A stretch of 43,196 nt of DNA from an uncultured Saprospiraceae bacterium (GCA_937923485.1 CALDUE010000059.1:1-43196), one strand, 5' to 3'; positions 7,649 through 16,550 are shown, counted from the stretch's first letter. Numbers and translations: made by a program. The notes: a model not told the origin generated them from the sequence alone.

Positions 7649-8620
7649 ATGTCAACAACTACTTCGACCTTGACTTCTGATTTTGCAAAGCACGTAGCAA
7701 AAGGTCTTTTAACACCTCTTGCTCATCTTTCTTCTCAATATATCTACGACGATCAAGGGAGTAAGTTATTTCAACAGATTATGGGCCTAGAATCTTACTA
7801 CCTCACGGAATGTGAGTTTGAGATTTTACAGGCATCAGCAGGTATGCTGCGCAAGAAGTTTTCCGACAACGGTCAAAAGTATTTCGAACTCATTGAACTT
7901 GGTGCAGGAGACGGCTACAAAACCAAATTGCTGCTCAAAGACTTCACTGAAAATTCGACTGACTTCAACTATCGTCCAGTAGATATCAGCGATGATATTT
8001 TAGAAGAACTCGAATCGGACCTCACCAAGCAATTTCCAAACTTAGAAGTCGAGTCTTTACATGCGAGCTACATGGAGGCCCTCGATTCATTTCAGGCAAC
8101 ACCCGACATAAGAAGAGTTATTCTTTTTCTTGGTTCAAATATTGGAAACTTCTCCTTCGATGCAGCAAACGAGTTTGTAGGCAAGATCGCAGATCGAATG
8201 CACACGGGCGATTACTTTGTCTTAGGTATCGACTTACGTAAAAACCCAAGAACAATTCTCGCAGCTTACGACGATGACTTAGGAGTAACTGCAAAATTTA
8301 ACCTCAATCTTCTTACAAGAATAAATCGAGAACTCGGCGGAAACTTCGATCTAAATGCTTGGGCATTCTATCCCCTATACAATGCCGAAACGGGAGAGGT
8401 AAGAAGTTATTTATACCCAAAAACTGACCAGCACGTCAGCATCCCACAATTGGGCGTAGAACGAACATTTGTGGTTGGGGAAGTCATTCACACAGAAGTT
8501 AGTCGCAAGTATTCTAAGAAAGAGCTTGGCATACTTGGCAAGACTCATGGCCTTGAACGCGTAGACATGCTACTCGATAGGCGCGGTTATTTTGCTGATG
8601 TGATTTATCAGAAAAAATAA
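7649..8620 (+). CDS. egtD: L-histidine N-alpha-methyltransferase EgtD
   Basis: This SAM-dependent enzyme trimethylates the alpha-amino group of histidine to hercynine, the first step of ergothioneine synthesis. Visible features are the family N-terminus (SKLFQQI, then ESYYLTECEFEIL), the SAM-binding LGAGDGYKT at 84-92, and FLGSNIGNF at 160-168. Near the C-terminus is HTEVSRKY, whose Glu and Ser correspond to the pair that holds the histidine amino group in mycobacterial EgtD. The 323-residue length is standard. The stop lies only 4 bp from the convergent AraC-type gene and no terminator hairpin separates them. Confidence 0.94.
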   Translation: MSTTTSTLTSDFAKHVAKGLLTPLAHLSSQYIYDDQGSKLFQQIMGLESYYLTECEFEILQASAGMLRKKFSDNGQKYFELIELGAGDGYKTKLLLKDFTENSTDFNYRPVDISDDILEELESDLTKQFPNLEVESLHASYMEALDSFQATPDIRRVILFLGSNIGNFSFDAANEFVGKIADRMHTGDYFVLGIDLRKNPRTILAAYDDDLGVTAKFNLNLLTRINRELGGNFDLNAWAFYPLYNAETGEVRSYLYPKTDQHVSIPQLGVERTFVVGEVIHTEVSRKYSKKELGILGKTHGLERVDMLLDRRGYFADVIYQKK

Positions 8621-8624
8621 GGCG

Positions 8625-9704
8625 CTAGTTCCTTTTTCGTAAAGCGCGCAAGGCTACACGCAGACTCGCAAAGCCTACGTCTAAGGAGGCTTTTCTAAGT
8701 GAAATTGGCTTAGACGCTCGCAGCCTTAAGATTTCTTGGACACGCAAAGACTCTATCCATCTCCACCAATTTTTGTGGCCTTTTTCCTGAGCAAGTTCAT
8801 TCAATTGCTGAGGAGGAATACCAACGGCACGAGCAACGCGAACCTCGTGCAGATCAGGATCGCAAAACCCTTTATATGTGGTCGTAAGAGCATCCAATCG
8901 ATCAGCTGCAGAATCACCTACATTGGCCAAGTCATCAATAGGAACTTGCGGGTAGAAATGCTGTCGGTAAGCAACGCCTCTGAGTAAATACAACAGGATG
9001 AGGCCAAAACTCAGGGAACTTGATGCATAAAATCCACGCAAATGCAGGAGGCCAACACCACTTTGCTGTACCGTCGTGAAATTAAATACGACGAAGATGA
9101 AGTTGAAGGTAAGTAGCACAAATAAAACGCGTTGCGATCGCCTGAGCAGCTTAACTTTCCAGTAGTCCCACCGCAGTCGCTGTTCACCGATTTTACGAGC
9201 TTTATAGCGCAAGTATCTATAGCTCGCAAACAGGTATCCGAAGACACTCAAGAGGAAAATAACTTCGTCGAGGGTCGTTGCGCGAAAACCGAAAATCGTT
9301 TCGGGGACAATCTCTCCCAATCCTCCAAAGAAGACAGCAGTATAATAGACTGCCTGGCCTGCAGGCATCACGAAATGCTTTGCATCTGTCCATCGCCATT
9401 GGTATGAAGGGAATACGGAGAACTTAACATAGAAAAACCAAGCAGGCCCGATCGTCCAAGTAAACCACAGCGGTACAAAACGGAGTGATGGGTGTTTTGC
9501 CGGAAGGCCTAAATGCTCGAATACCAGTGAGCCAATACTTAAAGCAAAGGCGACGAGGAGAAGGGCAAAAAAAATATTCGAGGAACGGTTGCCCGATCGC
9601 TTTGTGAAATATCCAAAGGCCGTTCCAAAGGCCCCTACGATCAATAGGGACTGCAGAAGTGCAGCAACTAAATCATAGCGAGAAAGAGAGGCGAGGTGTT
9701 CCAA
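8625..9704 (-). CDS. Membrane-anchored AraC-type transcriptional regulator
   Basis: The first ~240 residues are hydrophobic with about seven transmembrane segments, for example LLQSLLIVGAFGTAFGYF, FFALLLVAFALSIGSLVF and VLFVLLTFNFIFVVFNF. The last ~90 residues have the AraC helix-turn-helix layout: HEVRVARAVGIPPQQLNELAQE, a linker with IESLRVQEILRLR, then SLRKASLDVGFASLRVAL. The second helix-turn-helix keeps the GF but lacks the usual F-x-R-x-F ending, so DNA binding may be atypical. The only start that retains the first helix is TTG at 9704; a stop codon lies just upstream and the next ATG comes after several helices. Bacteroidota have many such sensor-regulator fusions; the signal is unknown. 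Confidence 0.8.
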   Translation of the reverse strand: MEHLASLSRYDLVAALLQSLLIVGAFGTAFGYFTKRSGNRSSNIFFALLLVAFALSIGSLVFEHLGLPAKHPSLRFVPLWFTWTIGPAWFFYVKFSVFPSYQWRWTDAKHFVMPAGQAVYYTAVFFGGLGEIVPETIFGFRATTLDEVIFLLSVFGYLFASYRYLRYKARKIGEQRLRWDYWKVKLLRRSQRVLFVLLTFNFIFVVFNFTTVQQSGVGLLHLRGFYASSSLSFGLILLYLLRGVAYRQHFYPQVPIDDLANVGDSAADRLDALTTTYKGFCDPDLHEVRVARAVGIPPQQLNELAQEKGHKNWWRWIESLRVQEILRLRASKPISLRKASLDVGFASLRVALRALRKRN

Positions 9705-9718
9705 CAGCCTCTAAGGTA

Positions 9719-9732
9719 GCTTTCGCCAAAAC
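9719..9732 (+). repeat. Dispersed 14-bp motif, exact intergenic copy
   Basis: GCTTTCGCCAAAAC in the 56-bp gap between the divergent AraC-type gene and the gene at 9761, so it is not explained by protein coding. Confidence 0.85.
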
Positions 9733-9760
9733 TATCTACGCAGGAATCCCTTAATTCATC

Positions 9761-10390
9761 ATGGGATTGTGGGATCAAATCAAATCAATTTTTCAAGACG
9801 CCGAAGATTCACAGGCATCCACCCCTGTCCTTCATGAAGTTTTATCACGCCATAAGGATGAGGCCGAACCCTTTGCCCGGTGGCGCGAAGGCCTCGTCTG
9901 CCGTAGACTACTAGACTGGCTTTCAGATCAGTATGCGCTTTATTTAACTGAACCTCAACGCGTCGACAAAGGCTTAGATTTTCTATCGACTAAAAGCCAG
10001 AAGGGATTTGTGATCCATTTTAGCGATACACAATACAGCTTAAAAGAAGCTGAGTTTTTTCAGTTGTATCTGCGGGAACGTGTCCTTACGCAGGATTATC
10101 GAACCCAAGTTGCCGATGCGCGCACCTACACAAAGGCTGGAGCAACCGAACGTACAGACAGGTACTATTTAAAACCACGCCCTTCGTTTGCCCATCCCGA
10201 TGGTCCAGATGTAGCTATGGACGGACATACGGCCGATCAACATGATCAACAGTTTGGGAATGTGATGATTGAGCTTGTGGTGCGAAATGAAAAACCTCAT
10301 CAACTGAGGTTTTCTGCAGCTATCTACCACGACCGTATCTACAAAGACCCGGTTGGCTTCGGGGCGCTGATGGACATTGTACTGAGCTAA
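9761..10390 (+). CDS. Conserved-looking hypothetical protein
   Basis: I do not recognise this 209-residue family. There is no signal peptide or membrane helix, so it is probably cytoplasmic. It opens MGLWDQIKSIFQDAED, has an aromatic core with FVIHFSDTQYSLKEAEFFQLYLRERVL (given here as a region near residues 84-110), a His/Asp-rich stretch (DGPDVAMDGHTADQHDQQFG, about 147-166), and a C-terminal beta-rich part (VMIELVVRNEKPHQLRFSA). It diverges from the AraC-type gene across 56 bp. That gap holds an exact copy of the 14-bp motif at 9719-9732. A role controlled by the neighbouring regulator is possible but unproven. Confidence 0.7.
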   Translation: MGLWDQIKSIFQDAEDSQASTPVLHEVLSRHKDEAEPFARWREGLVCRRLLDWLSDQYALYLTEPQRVDKGLDFLSTKSQKGFVIHFSDTQYSLKEAEFFQLYLRERVLTQDYRTQVADARTYTKAGATERTDRYYLKPRPSFAHPDGPDVAMDGHTADQHDQQFGNVMIELVVRNEKPHQLRFSAAIYHDRIYKDPVGFGALMDIVLS

Positions 10391-10460
10391 CTGCTAGCTT
10401 TTTCTGAAAGCTATTGATGGAAAAATCTTTATCAGCTGTGTTTGCGCGCTGCCTTGATGT

Positions 10461-11492
10461 TTACTCCTCAAAAGGAGTCGCTTTCTTAGAGAGATCCTGT
10501 GTATCACTCACTGTTTTGTATAACATATCCTTGAGGCGATCCAAGTTTTTCGTCGTCGCCGAACTGATGAAGATGTAGGGGACATCCTCTGGCAAGGTCT
10601 CCGTGATCGCTTCTTCGAGTTCATCATCAATAAGGTCACTCTTACTTAAAGCGAGAATGCGCGGCTTATCGAGTAGCTCAGGATTATACATTTCTAGCTC
10701 ATGCAAGAGTACCGCATAATCTGCTTTGATGTCATCTACATCTGCGGGAATAAGAAACAGCAAGGTCGCGTTGCGTTCTATGTGGCGTAAAAATCGGTGA
10801 CCAATTCCTTTGCCTTCATGCGCTCCTTCAATGATTCCAGGGATATCGGCAACAATGAAACTCTTATCTCCACGGTACTTCACGACGCCGAGGTTGGGTA
10901 CTAAGGTGGTGAATGGATAGGCTCCGATTTCTGGCTTCGCTGCGGAGATGACGCTGAGCAGAGTGCTCTTACCTGCATTGGGAAAACCAACGAGACCTAC
11001 ATCTGCAATGACTTTAAGCTCGAGTACTTTCCAAGCTTCTTGGAAAGGCTCACCAGGCTGAGCATAGCGTGGAGCGCGATTGGTCGGCGTTTTGAAATGC
11101 ACGTTGCCTCGACCGCCGCGTCCGCCCGGAAGCAAAATGCGCTCCTCACCGTGAGCCGTGATCTCAAATTCGACTTCGCCTGTTTGGGCATCGCGCGCTA
11201 TAGTACCTAGGGGAACCTCCAGGATGTAATCTGCACCGTCTTTCCCGGTACTTTGGTTCTCTGTTCCACTAGCACCATCTTCTGCCCTGAGGTGCTTACT
11301 GTAGCGCAGGTGCAAGAGCGTCCATCGGTGTTCATTTCCTCTTAAGATAATGTGACCACCGCGACCGCCATCACCGCCATCGGGTCCTCCCAGAGCTGTC
11401 AACTTATCTCTTCTAAAGTGTGCACTACCGGCTCCACCTTTTCCTGATCGAAAGTTGATCTTGACGTAGTCGACAAAGTTCTGATTAGCCAT
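10461..11492 (-). CDS. obg: GTPase Obg/CgtA
   Basis: This essential ribosome-associated GTPase takes part in 50S maturation and stress responses. The glycine-rich Obg fold occupies about 1-158 ([38 protein letters not shown]). The G domain has G1 GFPNAGKST at 169-177, G3 DIPG at 216-219, and a G4-like SKSD at 283-286. There is no large C-terminal OCT domain. The ATG at 11492 ([12 protein letters not shown]) matches the family start; the reading frame extends 10 residues further upstream. A TAnnTTTG box lies 38 bp upstream, so obg has its own promoter besides possible read-through from adk. Confidence 0.96.
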   Translation of the reverse strand: MANQNFVDYVKINFRSGKGGAGSAHFRRDKLTALGGPDGGDGGRGGHIILRGNEHRWTLLHLRYSKHLRAEDGASGTENQSTGKDGADYILEVPLGTIARDAQTGEVEFEITAHGEERILLPGGRGGRGNVHFKTPTNRAPRYAQPGEPFQEAWKVLELKVIADVGLVGFPNAGKSTLLSVISAAKPEIGAYPFTTLVPNLGVVKYRGDKSFIVADIPGIIEGAHEGKGIGHRFLRHIERNATLLFLIPADVDDIKADYAVLLHELEMYNPELLDKPRILALSKSDLIDDELEEAITETLPEDVPYIFISSATTKNLDRLKDMLYKTVSDTQDLSKKATPFEE

Positions 11493-11529
11493 AACAAAAG
11501 CGGTATTCACTTGATTGATCAAGCGAGCA

Positions 11530-11537
11530 CAAAGGTA
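11530..11537 (-). promoter_or_regulatory. Promoter -7 box of obg
   Basis: On the minus strand the sequence reads TACCTTTG, a perfect match to the Bacteroidota TAnnTTTG -7 element, placed 38 bp before the obg ATG. No clear -33 element is visible. Confidence 0.6.
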
Positions 11538-11586
11538 CAGTCCTTTCGTTGGCGAGTCCTGGCTTTATAAATTACTAAGTGTGAGG

Positions 11587-12171
11587 CTAGCTCAACTGCT
11601 TGAGCGGTTCGATCTCTGCTGTTAGGCGATCGAAAATATTGTCAATTTCACCTACTCCATTTATGCGTCGAGCTTTTCCAAACTCAGCGTAGTGATTGTA
11701 CACAGGAGCAGTTTCAGCTTGATAAACTGAGAAGCGCTTACGAATAACGTCCTCGTCCTGATCATCAGGTCGGCCGCTCGTCTTACCTCTTTCAAGCAAA
11801 CGCGCAGTGATTTCATCTTCGGAAACCTCTAGCGCAATCAGGACATTGACTTCTTCACCCATCCCCTTGAGGAGACGATCAAGCGCCGTTGCTTGTGCTA
11901 CGGTGCGAGGGAAACCGTCAAAAATGAATCCTCCTGCTTGTGGATGTCGATCCACTTTGGCTCTTAACATCCCGATGGTGACGGTGTCTGGGCAGAGCTG
12001 TCCCTGGTCCATGTACCGCTTCGCTTCGGTACCAAGTGGAGTATTATTGCCGATCTCATATCGAAACAAATCACCTGTGGAAATGTGCACCAAGCCAAAC
12101 TGCTTTGCTAATTTGGTTGCTTGAGTTCCTTTTCCAGAACCAGGAGGGCCGAAGAGAATGAGATTGAGCAT
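11587..12171 (-). CDS. adk: Adenylate kinase
   Basis: Adenylate kinase interconverts ATP + AMP and 2 ADP. The P-loop GPPGSGKGT is at 8-16, STGDLFR and GFIFDGFPRT form the AMP-binding and core segments, and the LID is short (LLERGKTSGRPDDQDEDVIR) without zinc cysteines, as in other Bacteroidota enzymes. The length is 194 residues from the ATG at 12171; an ATG two codons upstream at 12177 is also possible. obg follows on the same strand after 94 bp. A TAnnTTTG box is found 90 bp upstream. Confidence 0.96.
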   Translation of the reverse strand: MLNLILFGPPGSGKGTQATKLAKQFGLVHISTGDLFRYEIGNNTPLGTEAKRYMDQGQLCPDTVTIGMLRAKVDRHPQAGGFIFDGFPRTVAQATALDRLLKGMGEEVNVLIALEVSEDEITARLLERGKTSGRPDDQDEDVIRKRFSVYQAETAPVYNHYAEFGKARRINGVGEIDNIFDRLTAEIEPLKQLS

Positions 12172-12177
12172 AGGCAT

Positions 12178-12391
12178 GTAAAAGACAGTTGGTATCCAAT
12201 TAGGTTTTCAATCTCTTCCTTTAAGGTAGGATAGACAACTATTGGATGCGAGCGAAGCTTCAAATGTACGGCCTAGCGGGAGTTTACCCCATAGTGTAAA
12301 TTCTACACGTTGTTCACTATTTGGACATTTTGACTAAAATTTTATCTATTCTACTCCGAAAACACATAAAACTGAAAACTTTCGATTCTAC
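12178..12391. other. Gene-free stretch upstream of adk
   Basis: No coding region is supported between adk and the terminator of the NlpC/P60 gene. The part next to adk holds its promoter box. The rest is A+T-rich with no recognised element. Confidence 0.5.
12261..12268 (-). promoter_or_regulatory. Promoter -7 box of adk
   Basis: Read on the minus strand this is TACATTTG, matching TAnnTTTG, about 90 bp before the adk start. Confidence 0.5.
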
Positions 12392-12436
12392 GAAATAAAA
12401 AATCCTCGCACCAAACGAAAAGTTTGGAGCGAGGAT
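12392..12436 (-). terminator. Rho-independent terminator of the NlpC/P60 gene
   Basis: The arms ATCCTCGC and GCGAGGAT, extended by CCAAAC and GTTTGG across one mismatch, form a 15-bp hairpin with a GAAAA loop at 12402-12436. On the minus strand it is followed by a T run, so it ends the minus-strand gene that stops at 12527. Confidence 0.88.
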
Positions 12437-12526
12437 AAGTTGAGTAAGTGATTGCGCATAAAAATGTAGCCTGTCACCGTAAATTATGTAACCCTTTGTG
12501 GTTATTGGCTTTACGAGCCTACACGC

Positions 12527-13120
12527 CTAGTTTGCGTTGGCTAAGCCAGCACCCACACGACACTCAACTACGCATCGGACGCCAGCAAGTCTTGGAGCCC
12601 AATAGCTAGATTTGGTCACGTTATCTCGTACAACACCACGGGAGGTTGTTGCGTGTATAACTTCTAGGCCTTCTGAAGAATTTGAAGTAACAATTGCCAC
12701 GTGATTCACTCTTCCGTTACTGTTTTCAAAGTAGACGATGTCTCCTGGTTTTGCATCTTTTACTGCAACGGCTCTACCCTGCTTGGCCTGACTCATTGAG
12801 CTACCAAGTAATGCAATTTCGAATTCACGAAGTACATATCCTGTGAAGCCACTACAGTCGAATTCCTTTGGACCCTTGGCACCGTATACGTACGGAGCAC
12901 CGAGGTAATTCTCGGCCCAGCCTTGGATGTTTTGGCGTAAGCGGACTTCTGGGTCGACAATTTCGACAGATACTTCATCGGCAGACGGCCGATGGGATAA
13001 TGCTCCTAGCGATGTGCAGGAGCTGATAAAAAGAGCTGTGAGAATGAGCAGCATCGCACCCCAAAGTTGGATACGGACACCCCTCCTCTCTTCTGCCAAG
13101 GCAGTTGATTGGTTAGTCAT
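12527..13120 (-). CDS. NlpC/P60 cell-wall endopeptidase, probable lipoprotein
   Basis: This probable D,L-endopeptidase cleaves peptidoglycan stem peptides and acts in the periplasm as a lipoprotein. A hydrophobic N-terminal segment (LWGAMLLILTALFISSC) ends in a lipobox with Cys35. The catalytic domain has Cys89 in FDCSGFTGYV, His140 in VNHVAIVTS and a third polar residue near H156 (VIHATTSRGVV). APYVYGAKGPKEFDCSGF and KPGDIVYFEN are typical of the family. The 197-residue length is normal for a single-domain member. It is monocistronic, with a terminator downstream and a terminator of the preceding gene upstream. Confidence 0.92.
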   Translation of the reverse strand: MTNQSTALAEERRGVRIQLWGAMLLILTALFISSCTSLGALSHRPSADEVSVEIVDPEVRLRQNIQGWAENYLGAPYVYGAKGPKEFDCSGFTGYVLREFEIALLGSSMSQAKQGRAVAVKDAKPGDIVYFENSNGRVNHVAIVTSNSSEGLEVIHATTSRGVVRDNVTKSSYWAPRLAGVRCVVECRVGAGLANAN

Positions 13121-13309
13121 GATTTAAAGTGTTTGTTCGACCGTGTTTACGACCACGTATCTGGAGAGGTTCACCGAATATCATACTGAAATCGGTGATA
13201 ATCAACAGTCCATCAACACTTTATACTCTTTCGGTTACTATTAATGAGGTACTGGTAGCACTTATTGAGGTACCGTATCCTAATTTCTTGGAAAAAAACT
13301 TGCATACCT

Positions 13310-13344
13310 CAAAAAAGCCCCTTCCTGCTGAGCAGAAAGGGGCT
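13310..13344 (-). terminator. Rho-independent terminator of the YegP-repeat gene
   Basis: The arms AGCCCCTT and AAGGGGCT enclose an inner CTGCT/AGCAG stem across one mismatch. On the minus strand the hairpin is followed directly by six T residues. It ends the large minus-strand gene that stops at 13387. Confidence 0.85.
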
Positions 13345-13386
13345 GGTTCAAATTTTACTACCTAAAGTAGTTTGTGTTAGAAGCGC

Positions 13387-16320
13387 TTATTTCTTCGGGC
13401 AGAAGAAGAAGTGGTTTCCACAGGTCTTCATGAAATGCATGTGGCATCCGTTTACTGCTTCAACACGGAAGGCTTCAAGATCTTTTCCGCTCGTGTTCAG
13501 TGTCGCGTAGAGCGTCTTGTGTTGACGAGTAGAACCGAGGTTTCCAGAAGTTCCTCGATCGAGTGTAACGCTAGAGAAATTGCTTGCACTCAATCCAGAG
13601 AAATTATCATAACCCATAGCTTTCGCAATTCCATTCAGGAAGTTGCGGTCGCCTGAATTATTGGCGGCCATCCCTTTGAGCTTGTTGTAAAACTGCGTAG
13701 GATTCAAATCGTGACAGTCTCCAAATTCTGGGGCTGTACCCAATCGAGTAATACTCTTAGGCGAACGATTCGGAATAACGAAGGCTGGATTTGTAAGTGA
13801 ATTACAATTGCAACTCGCTGCTACTGGCGCGGCAACTACCTCCGGTTCTGGTTCCGGTGCCGGTTCAATAACTGGCTCTGGTTCTGGATCTACTGGAGGT
13901 ACAACTTTCGTGACTGCTGCTGCTGGAGCATTGCAACCTAAACCATTGCAGCCTTGTGGAAGGGCCCACCATAGGAATGCTAATAAGGCTAGTAAGGCTA
14001 GTAGCCACATCCACCAGGCACATCCACCTTTGGTAGCAGCTGCGGCTGCGACAGGAGGTGCGGCCGCTGCGGCAACAACAGGTGTAACCTTCTTTGGTGG
14101 TGGTGGAGGTGGTGGTGCAGGCGTTGGCACAGCGGCGGCTACAGGAATTGCCGCTGCAGCAACTGCTACGAGTGGAATAAATGGAACCGCCTCGGTAGCA
14201 GCACATGATCGACCTACCTCTCGGCCCGTCTCATCATGAAGTACATTGATGTGGTATTTACCCTTTGTAATGCGAGTATATTTCGACTCATCATCTAAGA
14301 AACGAAGGGCTCCAGCGAGCTCTTCTTCTCTGCGTTTTGCATTAGGGAAACCTTCTGAGCGAAGCCTTACTTTATTATCCTTATCGTAAATCGCAAAGTA
14401 TAACTGACCATTCTTATGCTTAAACATCGCAACGCGATTAACCTTGTCAGTTATTTTGCGCCCGCTATATTCTTTACAGATGAGGTAATCGTCTTCTTTC
14501 TCTACAGGTGGAACAAAAGCCACTTTTTCTGTAGACAAGCAAGATCGACCTACTTCGCGACCAGTTTCGTCGTGTAAAACGTTGATGAAATACTTACCAC
14601 GAGTAATTCTTTCATACTTGCTCTCGTCATCGATAAAGCGTAATGCACCTGAAAGTTCTTCATCTCTCCTTTGCGAGTTTGGAAAACCTTCCGATCGAAT
14701 ACGAACGTTGCCAGCCTTATCTACGATCGCAAAATAGAATTGACCATTGGCGTGTTTGAAGAGCGAAACGTTATTCTTCTTATCGTTTACGTGGCGACCA
14801 CTATACTCTTTACAGGCTAAGTAATCATCCTCTTTTTCCTTGGGAGGCTCTGGTGCTGGTGGTTCAGGTTCAGGAATAGGCTCTGGTGCTGGTGGTTCAG
14901 GTTCAGGAATGGGCTCAGGTGCTGGTGGTGGTGGTGCGGGAGTTGATACTGCCGCTGCAGCAATTCCAAGCCCTGCGACAGCAGATCCTGGAATTAACCA
15001 ATTCGCCTCATCTCTTGATTTCAACTTGCAACTCCGACCAATTTCTTGGTGGTTACCTGCCTTCAAGGCAGCGTAATAAGTGTTTGACTTCCTTATTACG
15101 ATCCACTTCTTAGAATCTTCACGATTTTTAAGAATGGACTCGATACCGTTTTCTCTGGCACCTACACTCTTGTATCCTTCAGAACGTAGGGAAATGCCTC
15201 CCTTTTTGTCGAGCATTGCAAAATAGTGCAAGCCATTTTTGTGGGAGAACGCAATGAAATCTTTATGCTCAGGGTGTTTTGAGTCGCCTAAGCGATCCAT
15301 GTATTCACTACACTTGAGGTAGTTTTCTGTAACTCTGTTTCGCTCCTTACTAGAAGTCGTTTTCTCTTTCGCTGGCTTGGGCTTAGCAACAGGAGCGGCA
15401 CTGGCAGCTAATGCTGTCGCAGATGCTTGCTTTGCAGCTTCCGCTTGTCTTGCTTGCAAATTTGCAGCTGCTGCACTAAGGGGTGGCCAAATAGCCATTG
15501 CTGCACTTTCAGACTTCTTTGGACAGCTTCGGCCAATCTCTTGATTGTTACCTGCCGTTAAGCATGTGAAGTAAAGTCCACGGTTTTCTTCAATCTTGAA
15601 ACGTACTCGCTTTTCACGATTACGGAGGACAGACTTCAATCCATTATCTCGAGCTCCAGTGGTTGGATAACCTTCCGATCGGAGAGCAATGTCGTTGTTG
15701 CTATCGAGGGTTGCGAAGTAATAGAGTTGATTGGCGTGCTGAAAAACGATAACGTCGTTATGCTTTTCATGCTTGCTGTCGCTGATGCGTTCTTGGTACT
15801 CAGAACAGACTAGGTAGTTATCCTGCTCACGTGAAGCGTTTGGCACATAACCCGAAGCTGCACCTACTGCCGAACCTGTAAGACTAGCTGCTGCGCCTTG
15901 GGTAATTGTTGAAGTGCTTTGAGCACTACTACTCCCATTGCCAAAGGAAATAATCATTTCTGCTGCAGCTCGACTCTTCTTTGGACAGCTACGACCAATT
16001 TCTTGGTTGTTTCCTGCCCTCAAGGCTGCGAAATAGTTGTTGCCGTCTTCGACGACCTTCCAACGATCAGTATTCTCACGATTCCGCAAAACAGATTGGA
16101 TTCCATTTTCACGTGCTCCAGCAGTCGTATAACCTTCTGACCTTAATGCTATTTCACCATCCCTTGTTAAGGTTGCGAAATAGTAAAGGCCATTACGATG
16201 TTCGAACGCAATGACGTCATCATGCTTTTCATGCTTACTATCGACTATACGGTCTTCGTAAGTGGAACAGACGGCATAATTGTCCTCTGTTCGTTTTGGG
16301 TTTTGGTCGTTATCAGCCAT
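13387..16320 (-). CDS. 977-residue protein with five YegP/DUF1508 repeats, a late membrane anchor and a Cys-rich C-terminus
   Basis: Five copies of a ~100-residue YegP (DUF1508)-type domain are visible at about 14-112, 168-266, 332-431, 498-594 and 610-706. Each starts with Y-x-x-C-x-x-Y and ends GRSC, with a central LRSEGY or RSEGF. Copies 1-3 form one subtype (GARENG, GNNQEIGRSC) and copies 4-5 another (LHDETGREVGRSC). Ala- and Pro-rich linkers join them, including an 11-residue PEP tandem repeat. A single hydrophobic helix at 768-787 comes next, then a Pro/Glu linker and a Cys-rich C-terminal domain (about 837-977). There is no N-terminal signal peptide, so the repeats are probably cytoplasmic and the C-terminus outside. 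The function is unknown. Confidence 0.85.
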   Translation of the reverse strand: MADNDQNPKRTEDNYAVCSTYEDRIVDSKHEKHDDVIAFEHRNGLYYFATLTRDGEIALRSEGYTTAGARENGIQSVLRNRENTDRWKVVEDGNNYFAALRAGNNQEIGRSCPKKSRAAAEMIISFGNGSSSAQSTSTITQGAAASLTGSAVGAASGYVPNASREQDNYLVCSEYQERISDSKHEKHNDVIVFQHANQLYYFATLDSNNDIALRSEGYPTTGARDNGLKSVLRNREKRVRFKIEENRGLYFTCLTAGNNQEIGRSCPKKSESAAMAIWPPLSAAAANLQARQAEAAKQASATALAASAAPVAKPKPAKEKTTSSKERNRVTENYLKCSEYMDRLGDSKHPEHKDFIAFSHKNGLHYFAMLDKKGGISLRSEGYKSVGARENGIESILKNREDSKKWIVIRKSNTYYAALKAGNHQEIGRSCKLKSRDEANWLIPGSAVAGLGIAAAAVSTPAPPPPAPEPIPEPEPPAPEPIPEPEPPAPEPPKEKEDDYLACKEYSGRHVNDKKNNVSLFKHANGQFYFAIVDKAGNVRIRSEGFPNSQRRDEELSGALRFIDDESKYERITRGKYFINVLHDETGREVGRSCLSTEKVAFVPPVEKEDDYLICKEYSGRKITDKVNRVAMFKHKNGQLYFAIYDKDNKVRLRSEGFPNAKRREEELAGALRFLDDESKYTRITKGKYHINVLHDETGREVGRSCAATEAVPFIPLVAVAAAAIPVAAAVPTPAPPPPPPPKKVTPVVAAAAAPPVAAAAATKGGCAWWMWLLALLALLAFLWWALPQGCNGLGCNAPAAAVTKVVPPVDPEPEPVIEPAPEPEPEVVAAPVAASCNCNSLTNPAFVIPNRSPKSITRLGTAPEFGDCHDLNPTQFYNKLKGMAANNSGDRNFLNGIAKAMGYDNFSGLSASNFSSVTLDRGTSGNLGSTRQHKTLYATLNTSGKDLEAFRVEAVNGCHMHFMKTCGNHFFFCPKK
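14846..14911 (-). repeat. 33-bp tandem repeat encoding Pro/Glu linker
   Basis: Two nearly identical 33-bp units (14846-14878 and 14879-14911) encode an 11-residue PEP-rich repeat in the linker between YegP copies 3 and 4. A third, diverged unit follows. Such repeats can change copy number by slippage. Confidence 0.8.
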
Positions 16321-16550
16321 ATCCTCTTACTGGTGTTTGATAAGGGTTAAGCCCCTTTTGAAAATTACTGTGTGTGTTCAATAGTGTGTAGAGACAGATC
16401 TAATTCGGTCTACGAATAGACTTAATTAAGTGGCAGGATGAAATCTGTTTTAGCGGAAGCCCGAAATGCAATCCAAAAGTTTGCATTGTAGGCTTTGGGC
16501 TAACATATTGAGGATTACGCAACTAGCGAAGGAAAAATGACTAACATCTG
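16321..16550. other. Intergenic region upstream of the YegP-repeat gene
   Basis: There is no gene here. An imperfect hairpin with arms AGCCC/GGGCT and AATGCAA/TTGCATT lies at 16458-16501 but has no T run. A two-mismatch copy of the dispersed 14-bp motif is at 16447-16460. Confidence 0.4.

Noticed and set aside
13808..14239. Plus-strand Gly/Ser/Ala-rich reading frame opposite the YegP-repeat gene
   Set aside because: Low-complexity shadow of the Pro/Ala-rich linker on the other strand; the minus-strand gene has clear domains.
14840..15076. Plus-strand Gly/Ser repeat protein
   Set aside because: Antisense of the PEP tandem repeat in the YegP-repeat gene.
16458..16501. Terminator for the nitrilase gene
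   Set aside because: The hairpin is imperfect, with a large internal loop and no T run on the minus strand.
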